NCBI GenBank assembly: GCA_024239035.1
Contig: JANBVK010000002.1
Coordinates: 29,191 to 69,735, forward strand
Direction: 5' to 3'
Length of the DNA: 40,545 nucleotides
DNA from: Patescibacteria group bacterium
Lineage (GTDB): Bacteria > Patescibacteriota > Minisyncoccia > UBA6257 > GWB1-50-10
Shown here piece by piece: positions 7,006 to 13,622 of this stretch (the first letter of the stretch is position 1; the number at the start of each line of letters is the position of its first letter). A program made the translations under genes and the position numbers. The notes under the pieces are model-generated. The model did not search any database. It saw only the letters and a list, made by a program, of their open reading frames with translations, and had not been told where the DNA came from.

Positions 7006-8177
7006 GAAACAGTAATAAAAAAGTTTGCCCTGAGCGGGGTCGAAGAGTATTCGTTGCTATGTCCGGGGGAGTTGATTCGTCTGTAGCTGCGTTGCTCTTG
7101 AAGAACGCGGGTTATAACGTTACCGGCGTATTTATGCGTTGCGTTAGTGGTGAGCTTAGTCGAACCATTAATAGCCCTTCGACTGCGCTCAGGGCGGATT
7201 GCACCGCTGAAGCGGATGCAACCGATGCGCGTCGGGTAGCTGCTCATTTGGATATTCCTTTTTACGTTTTTGATTTTGAAGAAGAATATAAGCGTACGGT
7301 GGTGGAGTATATGGTTGACGGTTACCGGCAGGGAATAACTCCAAACCCGGATGTAATGTGCAACAAGGAAATTAAATTTGGATTGTTTTTGAAAAAAGCA
7401 TTGTCGCTTGGGGCTGATTTTATTGCGACTGGGCACTACGTTAGGCTTAGCTGCTCGCTTTTTACGGCTCGTGATACCAACAAAGACCAAAGCTATTTTC
7501 TCTGGACTTTGACCCAAAAACAATTAAAGCATTGCCTTTTTCCGATAGGTGATTATCTAAAATCAGAAGTGAGAGAGATAGCGCGAAGAGCGGGACTCCC
7601 GACTGCAGAGAAGAAGGATTCGCAGGGAATTTGTTTTTTAGGGAAGGTGACACTTGCAGATTTTCTTAAAAACTATATTCCCGAAGAAAAAGGGTTTGTA
7701 TTTACAACTGCTGGTGAGAAACTAGGTGAGCATAACGGTGCTTGGTTTTACACTATTGGTCAGAGGCGTATCGGCATTGCTTCAGGGGAACCTGTTTACG
7801 TGGCGGATAAAGACGTCAAAACAAATACTATTGTTGTAGCCGAAGACAGCAACAACCCCGCGCTTTACAGAAACGAAATTAATTTAGATGAAGTAAATTT
7901 CATAAAACCCCACCCGGTTGGAACAATTCGTCCTTCGACATCGCTCGGGATAAACGCGAATTGGCGAATGGAGATTTTAGCGCGGGTGAGATATAGGCAG
8001 CCGCTCACAAAAGCAATTCTCTATAACCTAACGCCTACAACCTATAACCTAAAATTTGACCAGCCGCAAAAATTTATCGCCCCGGGTCAGTCGGCAGTTT
8101 TTTACTTGCCCGCCGTAGCCTCGGCGAAGGAGGGTATGAACGAACACGAGATGTTGGGCGGAGGGGTTATCATTTAG
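6999..8177 (+). CDS. mnmA: tRNA-specific 2-thiouridylase MnmA with repeat-derived insertions
   Basis: Thiolates U34 of tRNAs for Lys, Glu and Gln. The ATP PP-loop SGGVDSS is at residues 22-28, the catalytic cysteines are Cys121 (NPDVMCNKE) and Cys212 (QGICF), and NKDQSYFL, KKDSQGIC and YTIGQRR are all present. At 392 residues it is longer than the usual 360. The excess sits in segments absent from the family and encoded by palindromic DNA: CPERGRR (10-16), about residues 50-67 (with NSPSTALRAD), RPSTSLGINA (311-320), YNLTPTTYNL (342-351) and PAVASAKEGMN (371-381). Every catalytic motif is kept, so the enzyme is probably active. The final LGGGVI matches the family C-terminus. Confidence 0.93.
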   Translation: MSRNSNKKVCPERGRRVFVAMSGGVDSSVAALLLKNAGYNVTGVFMRCVSGELSRTINSPSTALRADCTAEADATDARRVAAHLDIPFYVFDFEEEYKRTVVEYMVDGYRQGITPNPDVMCNKEIKFGLFLKKALSLGADFIATGHYVRLSCSLFTARDTNKDQSYFLWTLTQKQLKHCLFPIGDYLKSEVREIARRAGLPTAEKKDSQGICFLGKVTLADFLKNYIPEEKGFVFTTAGEKLGEHNGAWFYTIGQRRIGIASGEPVYVADKDVKTNTIVVAEDSNNPALYRNEINLDEVNFIKPHPVGTIRPSTSLGINANWRMEILARVRYRQPLTKAILYNLTPTTYNLKFDQPQKFIAPGQSAVFYLPAVASAKEGMNEHEMLGGGVII

Positions 8178-8223
8178 AAGCCCACCTAAGGACGGGCAGG
8201 TTAGTAATTAGGAATTCTCACTT

Positions 8224-9666
8224 ATGCCCTCTTACGATATTTTCTTTTTTGGCGCGTTCTTTTTTCTAATAGGAGTATTTTTGGCAAGTATTGGGGCGGG
8301 GTTTTGGATACTAATTGTTACTTTTCTAGCCGCCGCTATTTTATTACTTTGGTGGTTTTTTCGCAAGAACAGACGTTTTTTATGGCTTGCCGGTCTTTTA
8401 CTCCTTATTATTGTGGGAGCACTTTATTACACCTGGGATGACGTGCGTTTTAGGCAAAACGTAGATGTGCCTTTTGACGAACAAGTTTCTTTCTCGGGTC
8501 TGGTGGTGTCGAATCCGCTTGTAAAGAGCAGCTCGCAAGAGTTTAGACTCAAATTATATCCGGCCCTTGAGGGCAGTATTTTAGTTAAAACAGGACTTTA
8601 TCCGAGCGTTCGCTATGGCGACGAATTGGACGTTCAGGGCGTAATTGAGCGCCCTTTTTCTATGAGCTACGCTCGTTATCTGGCAAAAGAAAGGATTAGT
8701 GGAGTTGTTTCTTTCGCTAAAGTAGAGATAACAGATTCGGATAAGGGGAGCGTAATTAAGAGTCGCCTCTTTGGTATTCGGAACAAGATGATAGCATCTT
8801 TTCAAAGAGTGTTGCCGCGTGAAGAGGCGGCGTTTTTGGGTGGATTAACTCTGGGTAGCAGGAGTGAATTTTCCAAAAAGTTCACCGAGGCAATGAGCTT
8901 GAGCGGCACCACACACTTGGTGGCGCTCTCCGGTTATAACATAACGATTATTGTGTGGGCGGCTATGGGAGCATTTGTGTGGGTGTTCTCAAGACGTTTA
9001 TCATTTTTGTTGACTCTTTTTCTTATTATGGGTTTTGTTGTAATGACTGGCGCTGAGGCCTCGGTTGTGAGAGCCGCAATTATGGGCATCTTGGTTCTTT
9101 TAGCTTATGAAGTCGGGCGGCTATATGATTTTCGTAACGCAATAATTTTAGCTGGTTTTCTTATGGTTATCCAGAATCCTAAAGTATTAGTTTTTGATAT
9201 TGGCTTTCAACTCTCTTTTCTAGCACTTCTTGGGATCATATACTTGAGGCCGGCAATCCAGAAATTTCTGCGTACCAAGAAAAATTCTGGATTTTTATCA
9301 TGGCGAGATAATCTTTTAACTACCGCCTCGGCTCAGCTAATGGTAGCACCGCTTTTGATCATCAACTTTAATAGTTTTTCGCTCACCTCGCTTATTGCAA
9401 ATGTTCTTGTTTTGGAGTTAATTCCCGTAACGATGGGTTTGGGATTTATAATTGCAGCCGTGTCCCTGCTCTCTTATTACACGTCTTTGGTTTTAGGTTG
9501 GGTAGTGTGGGTTCTCTTACGGTTTGAGATTTTAGTGATTGAATTTTTTGCAAAATTGAGTATTCCCTTTGGACCAAATTTGGGTGTCGAGTTGGTTTTT
9601 CTCTATTACTTTTTTATTATTGGTTTTATTGTGTATCAAGGACGTGTTCGTATCCCACGTCCTTAA
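8224..9666 (+). CDS. comEC: ComEC/Rec2 membrane channel, competence domain only
   Basis: Channel that carries single-stranded DNA across the inner membrane during natural transformation. The N-terminal third has membrane helices and a DUF4131-like soluble part. The Competence domain begins near residue 195 with AAFLGGLTLGSR, LVALSGYNITII and AEASVVRAAIMG, followed by several more helices. The protein stops at 480 residues, before the metallo-beta-lactamase domain that ends one-piece ComEC proteins; that domain is the next gene, 18 bp downstream, so the channel is split into two polypeptides. DprA, encoded near 38 kb, would receive the incoming strand. Confidence 0.9.
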   Translation: MPSYDIFFFGAFFFLIGVFLASIGAGFWILIVTFLAAAILLLWWFFRKNRRFLWLAGLLLLIIVGALYYTWDDVRFRQNVDVPFDEQVSFSGLVVSNPLVKSSSQEFRLKLYPALEGSILVKTGLYPSVRYGDELDVQGVIERPFSMSYARYLAKERISGVVSFAKVEITDSDKGSVIKSRLFGIRNKMIASFQRVLPREEAAFLGGLTLGSRSEFSKKFTEAMSLSGTTHLVALSGYNITIIVWAAMGAFVWVFSRRLSFLLTLFLIMGFVVMTGAEASVVRAAIMGILVLLAYEVGRLYDFRNAIILAGFLMVIQNPKVLVFDIGFQLSFLALLGIIYLRPAIQKFLRTKKNSGFLSWRDNLLTTASAQLMVAPLLIINFNSFSLTSLIANVLVLELIPVTMGLGFIIAAVSLLSYYTSLVLGWVVWVLLRFEILVIEFFAKLSIPFGPNLGVELVFLYYFFIIGFIVYQGRVRIPRP

Positions 9667-9684
9667 GACGAACCAGCGTTTCAT

Positions 9685-10569
9685 ATGTTTGATGTAATAG
9701 TCTCTAAACTAGTCTCCCATAAGAATAAGGTTATTATTTTCCTTACAGTTTTAGCTATCTTGGATTTTTTGGTTTTTTGGCAAATTATTATAGTAGCACA
9801 GAGCCTTACCAGTCAGGACCTTAAGATATATTTCTTCGACGTCGGGCAGGGAGATAGCCAGTTGGTTCTCTTGCCCGGTGGAGTGAAAACGCTCATTGAT
9901 GGCGGCCCGCCTAACGGGCGGGTTCTGGAACAGCTAGCCAAGGTATTACCCCCGACCGATCGTTACATTGATTTGGTAATAATGAGTCATCCGCAACTTG
10001 ATCACCTTGGAGGGCTTATTGAAGTATTGAAGCGATATCGTGTTGGTGTATTTTTGTGGAATGGTCGAGAGGGAAGCGCCGAAGCCTTTTCTGAATTAGA
10101 AAGAGCACTTCAGGAAAACTCTGTAGGTCACGTTATTTTAGCTAAAGGGGATAGGATTCATTATCGAGATAGTCATTTTAATGTGATTATGCCGACAACC
10201 CAATTCTTAGAGAGCAAGGAATTGAATGACACTTCTCTGGTTCTCGAGTTACTGAGCAAAGAATCAAAAACACTTTTTACTGGAGATATCGGAACAAACG
10301 TGGAAAAGGAATTGTTGGGTACATATAAGCAAAATATCGACATCTTAAAAGTCGCTCATCATGGATCAAAGTATTCGTCCGTAGCCAGCTTTCTTCAGGC
10401 AGTAAAACCCAAAGTAGCAGTCATAGAGGTCGGAAGAAATAGTTATGGTCATCCGACTCGGCAAGTACTGGATCGATTGCAAGATATTGGTGCGAGTATT
10501 TACCGGACAGACCAAGACGGCACCGTTCAATTAGTAATTGACGGTAAGAGTATCAAGGTCTTTAGATGA
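9685..10569 (+). CDS. ComEC C-terminal-like metallo-beta-lactamase domain protein
   Basis: Stand-alone counterpart of the ComEC C-terminal domain, thought to degrade one DNA strand during uptake. A hydrophobic segment at about residues 17-38 anchors it or acts as a signal peptide, so the MBL fold lies outside the membrane. Motifs: FFDVGQGDS (50-58), IDGGPPN, SHPQLDH (101-107), LFTGDIG, VAHHGSKYSS and GHPTRQVL. The usual HxHxDH metal motif reads H-P-Q-L-D-H, with Gln104 in place of the second His, so metal binding may be altered. A GC hairpin in the coding DNA at 9908-9924 does not appear to add residues. It overlaps the longest aspS reading frame. Confidence 0.85.
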   Translation: MFDVIVSKLVSHKNKVIIFLTVLAILDFLVFWQIIIVAQSLTSQDLKIYFFDVGQGDSQLVLLPGGVKTLIDGGPPNGRVLEQLAKVLPPTDRYIDLVIMSHPQLDHLGGLIEVLKRYRVGVFLWNGREGSAEAFSELERALQENSVGHVILAKGDRIHYRDSHFNVIMPTTQFLESKELNDTSLVLELLSKESKTLFTGDIGTNVEKELLGTYKQNIDILKVAHHGSKYSSVASFLQAVKPKVAVIEVGRNSYGHPTRQVLDRLQDIGASIYRTDQDGTVQLVIDGKSIKVFR

Positions 10570-10578
10570 TTTTACCGA

Positions 10579-10597
10579 TTACCACAGTCTGTGGTAA
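10579..10597. promoter_or_regulatory. Perfect 19-bp palindrome before aspS
   Basis: TTACCACAG-T-CTGTGGTAA, 9-bp arms with a 1-bp centre, 10 bp before the aspS ATG at 10608. It lies between a weak -35 (TTTACC 10571-10576) and a possible -10 (TAAATT 10595-10600). It has the form of a dimeric-repressor operator or of a short mRNA hairpin at the start codon. No cognate regulator is visible in the window. Confidence 0.55.
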
Positions 10598-10607
10598 ATT
10601 TAATACT

Positions 10608-12011
10608 ATGCGTATTCTTTCTGGGGATATTGGTAATTTCGACGGAAAAGAAGTTGAATTAGCCGGCTGGGTGAACGTGCGGCGTGATCACGGCGGGCTT
10701 ATTTTTATTGACTTGCGGGATAGAAGTGGTGTTGCTCAGATTGTTTTTAATCCTAAAAAAGAAGAAAAACTTCACGAGCAGGCAGAAAAACTTCGTCCAG
10801 AGTGGGTAATTCGAATTCGGGGAACGGTGGGTAGGCGGCCAAAAGGAATGGAGAACCCGAAAATTCCAAGCGGTGAGTATGAAGTTTCAGTTTCCAACTT
10901 AGAAATTCTTACGGAGGCAAAGACGCCGCCCTTTAACCTCTCCAGCGATGGTACTGAGGTGGGAGAGGAAGTGAGAATGAAATACCGTTATCTGGATTTA
11001 AGAAGAGCCCGTTTGCAGAGAAACTTAAGAGAGAGGGCGAAAGTTATTAAATTTATCCGCGATTTTTTAAGTGAACGTAAATTTGTGGAGATAGAGACGC
11101 CAATTTTAGGAAAATCAACTCCAGAAGGAGCTCGGGATTACTTGGTGCCTTCCCGGCTTAACTCTGGAAAGTTTTATGCTCTGCCGCAGTCGCCTCAGCA
11201 GTATAAGCAGCTTTTGATGGTGGCTGGTTTTGAGAGATATTTTCAAATCGCACGTGCCTTTAGAGACGAGGATACTCGGGGTGACCGCCAACCGGAATTT
11301 ACCCAACTTGATCTTGAGATGAGCTTTGCATCTCAAGACGAAATCTTGAATTTAACAGAAGAATTATTCACCACGCTCGTGGAAAAACTGTACCCTGATA
11401 AGAAAATATTAAAGAAGCCATTTCCCAGAATTACTTATGAGGAGGTGATGAAAGAATATAATTCTGACAGGCCGGATTTACGTGAAGACAAGAAAGATCC
11501 TGACGAGCTTGCATTCACCTTTATTGTGGATTTTCCGATGTTTGAAAAGAAGGACGACGGGTCTTTAGGAGTGGTTCATCACCCGTTTACAAAACCGCAA
11601 GTTGAAAGCGTCGAAGAATTCGAAACAGCGTTTAAGAAAAATCCGCTATCAATATCCGCTTATCAATATGATCTCGTTCTGAATGGTTATGAAATAGGAG
11701 GAGGATCTATGAGAATTCACAACTCGGCATTACTCCAGGCGGTTTTTGAAGCGCTTGGTAATTCACCTGAAAAAGTCCAGGAGAATTTCGGCCACATGCT
11801 TGAGGCGTTTGAGTATGGCGTGCCGCCGCACGGCGGGATTGCACCCGGCCTTGACCGTTTTATAATGATTCTTCAAAATGAACCAAACATCCGGGAAGTC
11901 ATCGCTTTCCCTAAAACCGGTGACGGTAGAGATTTAATGATGGATGCGCCGAGTGAGGTAGATGAAAAACAACTAAAGGAATTGCACTTGAAGGTTAAGA
12001 AAGAAAAATAA
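10608..12011 (+). CDS. aspS: Aspartyl-tRNA synthetase, bacterial type without GAD insertion
   Basis: Charges tRNA-Asp. The OB-fold anticodon domain runs over about residues 1-105; class II motif 2 (FRDEDTRGDRQPEFTQLD) and motif 3 (GGIAPGLDRFIMIL) are intact. The start at 10608 gives the family N-terminus MRILSGDIGN; an upstream ATG at 10566 would put the 19-bp palindrome inside the coding region and is less likely. With 467 residues it is about 120 shorter than E. coli AspRS. The gap is where the GAD insertion domain should be: YNSDRPDLRED passes directly to DELAFTFIVDFPMF. Whether it is discriminating or also charges tRNA-Asn is unknown, and gatCAB is not in the window. It overlaps the next gene by one base (TAATG). 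Confidence 0.95.
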   Translation: MRILSGDIGNFDGKEVELAGWVNVRRDHGGLIFIDLRDRSGVAQIVFNPKKEEKLHEQAEKLRPEWVIRIRGTVGRRPKGMENPKIPSGEYEVSVSNLEILTEAKTPPFNLSSDGTEVGEEVRMKYRYLDLRRARLQRNLRERAKVIKFIRDFLSERKFVEIETPILGKSTPEGARDYLVPSRLNSGKFYALPQSPQQYKQLLMVAGFERYFQIARAFRDEDTRGDRQPEFTQLDLEMSFASQDEILNLTEELFTTLVEKLYPDKKILKKPFPRITYEEVMKEYNSDRPDLREDKKDPDELAFTFIVDFPMFEKKDDGSLGVVHHPFTKPQVESVEEFETAFKKNPLSISAYQYDLVLNGYEIGGGSMRIHNSALLQAVFEALGNSPEKVQENFGHMLEAFEYGVPPHGGIAPGLDRFIMILQNEPNIREVIAFPKTGDGRDLMMDAPSEVDEKQLKELHLKVKKEK

Positions 12012-13084
12012 TGAAGGACTTTTCATTTCCTATTTTTAAAACAAAAACTGAGGGAGAGACGCAGACATTCGCCCTAGATGATCCGGTGGAACGCCGGAAG
12101 TATTTTGATTTGAAAGCGCGCCCGGAAATTGAGAAACTACGTACGTATTTAAAGAAAAATACATTTGTTGGATTTCTTTTAGGAAAGAAGAATTCGGGGA
12201 AAGGAACATATTCAAAACTTTTTGCGGAAGCCATCGGTCCCGAATATATTCAGCATATTTCGGTGGGTGATATTGTAAGGTCCGTGCACTCTGATTTTGA
12301 GAATGACTCTAAACGTGGAGACTTGATGGATTTCCTTAAAAAGAAATACAGGGGGTTTGTGCCGCTTGAAGATGCAATTGAGGCACTTCTTGGAAGATCA
12401 ACAGAAGGACTTCTACCAACAGAACTCATTCTTACATTGGTTGAGCGCGAGATTTCGCGTGTTGGGAGAAAGGCTATATTTATTGACGGGTTTCCGCGTA
12501 ATCCCGATCAAGTTTCCCACTCACTCTATTTTCGGCATCTTATGGGATATCGAGATGATCCTGATTTTTTCGTGTTTATTGATCTTCCTGAGACAATAAT
12601 TGACGAGCGGATGCGATATCGCGTTGTCTGTCCAAAGTGTCAGACACCCCGGAATATCAAACTCCTCCGTACAAAGGAAGTAGGATATGATGAAAAGAAG
12701 AAAGAATTTTATCTTATCTGCGATAATAGTTCATGCGGCGGGGAGCGCATGGTTCCGAAAGAAGGTGATGAACTTGGGATAGAGGCGGTTCGCGAACGGA
12801 TTGAAATTGACGATGTAGTGATGCGAATGCTTATGGGTCTTGAAGGAGTGCCGAAGATATTCTTACGGAACGCGATTCCCACTGCCGTTGCGAAAGAATA
12901 TGTCGATGACTATGAAATTACACCCGCCTATAGATACGATTTGGATTCAAAGTCAAAAAAAGTTCGGATGATTGAAGAGCCGTGGGTAGTAAACGATGAG
13001 AAAGGCAATCCGTCATATAGTCTTCTTCCTCCACCCATTGTTGTTTCTTTTATTATTCAAACCGCAAAGATATTAGGCTTATAG
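12011..13084 (+). CDS. Adenylate-kinase-family nucleoside monophosphate kinase, long form
   Basis: P-loop GKKNSGKGT at residues 58-66, ISVGDIVR matching the STGDxxR motif, IDGFPRNPDQ matching GFPRT, and a LID region with CPKCQ and a later paired Cys (CDNSSCGG) that could hold zinc. These are the working parts of an adenylate kinase, but the protein has 357 residues against about 215 for the family, with extra sequence at both ends. A second, more degenerate homologue sits in the canonical secY-adk-map place at 34286, so this copy may supply the actual kinase activity or act on another nucleotide. It is coupled to aspS by TAATG. The -10 of the following RNA candidate begins 33 bp after its stop. 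Confidence 0.75.
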   Translation: MKDFSFPIFKTKTEGETQTFALDDPVERRKYFDLKARPEIEKLRTYLKKNTFVGFLLGKKNSGKGTYSKLFAEAIGPEYIQHISVGDIVRSVHSDFENDSKRGDLMDFLKKKYRGFVPLEDAIEALLGRSTEGLLPTELILTLVEREISRVGRKAIFIDGFPRNPDQVSHSLYFRHLMGYRDDPDFFVFIDLPETIIDERMRYRVVCPKCQTPRNIKLLRTKEVGYDEKKKEFYLICDNSSCGGERMVPKEGDELGIEAVRERIEIDDVVMRMLMGLEGVPKIFLRNAIPTAVAKEYVDDYEITPAYRYDLDSKSKKVRMIEEPWVVNDEKGNPSYSLLPPPIVVSFIIQTAKILGL

Positions 13085-13116
13085 TTTTCCACAGGTCTCG
13101 GTTTTTAATTTTGTAG

Positions 13117-13122
13117 TATAAT
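13117..13122 (+). promoter_or_regulatory. -10 box upstream of RNA candidate A
   Basis: Consensus TATAAT, 7 bp before the closing stem at 13130. No good -35 box is visible 16-18 bp upstream. Confidence 0.45.
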
Positions 13123-13129
13123 GGTAGTG

Positions 13130-13280
13130 AATCCCGTTCGTTAGTAGATTCCGGATCAAATGATTATTTTAAGGGATTCCGATGTCGCTCCGACCCGCTG
13201 GTTAGTCCGGGGTGTCGGAGGATAGGAAACCCACCTTGATTTCAGCCGGGAATCTCAAAGGAGCGGGGTTTTGTGTTTTT
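13130..13280 (+). ncRNA. Structured RNA candidate A (tandem pair)
   Basis: About 150 nt, rod-like. The 5' AATCCCGTTC (13130-13139) pairs over 10 positions with GAGCGGGGTT (13261-13270), followed by a T-rich end. Inside, AGATTCC pairs with GGGAATCT, ATCAA with TTGAT, GGGATTCC with GGAAACCC (one mismatch), and CTCCGAC with GTCGGAG around a CTGG...CCGG tip. Candidate B (13371-13525) has the same order of stems, with conserved GGATCAA, CGCTGGTT.GTCC and TTCAGCCGG. No open reading frame of note. The class is not recognised; a 6S-like rod or a regulator of metG are both possible. Confidence 0.5.
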
Positions 13281-13324
13281 ATTAACAATTTAATCACACC
13301 TTTCTACACTTTTTCTACATGTTA

Positions 13325-13368
13325 TTGACAATTTTCCGTTGACAAAACATTAATTTGCTTAATAATAA
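13325..13368 (+). promoter_or_regulatory. Promoter of RNA candidate B
   Basis: Two TTGACA boxes (13325-13330 and 13339-13344). The second is 18 bp from TAATAA (13363-13368). The predicted start, about 13374, coincides with the 5' strand of the closing stem of candidate B. Confidence 0.6.
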
Positions 13369-13370
13369 GC

Positions 13371-13525
13371 ACAATCCCGCTTATTAGTTCTGGATCAAGT
13401 AGTGCTCGAAAAAAAAGATTTCCTAAATAGTTTCAGTTCGCTGGTTTGTCCAGGCGCTGAGATTGCGGAAACTAACTTATAATACTTCAGCCGGAATTTA
13501 CTAAGAGCGGGATTTTGTGTTGATT
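13371..13525 (+). ncRNA. Structured RNA candidate B (tandem pair)
   Basis: Sister of candidate A, with its own strong promoter. AATCCCGCT (13373-13381) pairs with AGCGGGATT (13506-13514), extended by CAC/GTG, then a T-rich tail. Inner stems resemble those of A with changed bases: GATTTCC with GGAAACT, TTTCAG with CTGAGA, and tip CTGG-TTTGT-CCAG. Shared unpaired or loop blocks are GGATCAA and TTCAGCCGG. The base changes in stems with pairing retained suggest a real RNA fold. Identity unknown. Confidence 0.55.
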
Positions 13526-13533
13526 TTTGAGAT

Positions 13534-13560
13534 CTGTGCTAAGGCACGGTTTTTTGTTTT
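13534..13560 (+). terminator. Rho-independent terminator after RNA candidate B
   Basis: CTGTGC-TAAG-GCACGG hairpin (13534-13549, one G-T pair) followed by TTTTTTGTTTT. It separates the RNA candidates from metG. Confidence 0.8.
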
Positions 13561-13610
13561 TAGTTTATCTTTGCTTTACTGTATCTCTGTCACCTGATGC
13601 TTTTAAGTTG

Positions 13611-13616
13611 TAGAAT
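13611..13616 (+). promoter_or_regulatory. metG -10 box, leaderless geometry
   Basis: TAGAAT ending 7 bp before the metG ATG at 13623. The -35 (TGTCAC, 13588-13593) is weak. It follows the terminator at 13560, so metG needs its own promoter. Confidence 0.4.
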
Positions 13617-13622
13617 ATTACT

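Noticed and set aside
7002-7523. 173-codon minus-strand frame over mnmA
   Set aside because: Shadow of mnmA; the protein has no recognisable features and the plus-strand frame carries every MnmA motif.
8178-8223. GCCC...GGGC hairpin after mnmA as a terminator
   Set aside because: The stem has only four pairs and no T run follows.
9908-9924. Repeat insertion in the metallo-beta-lactamase gene (CCCGCC-TAAC-GGGCGGG)
   Set aside because: The hairpin is real, but the encoded GGPPNGRVLE aligns with the family without extra residues.
13111-13145. tRNA-like start (GTAGTATAATGGTAGT) before RNA candidate A
   Set aside because: It resembles a D arm, but no acceptor, anticodon or T arm of the right spacing pairs with it; the TATAAT reads better as a -10 box.
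13130-13525. Known riboswitch or T-box upstream of metG
   Set aside because: I found no T-box UGGNACC block, SAM, glycine or THF riboswitch core, and a terminator separates the units from metG.
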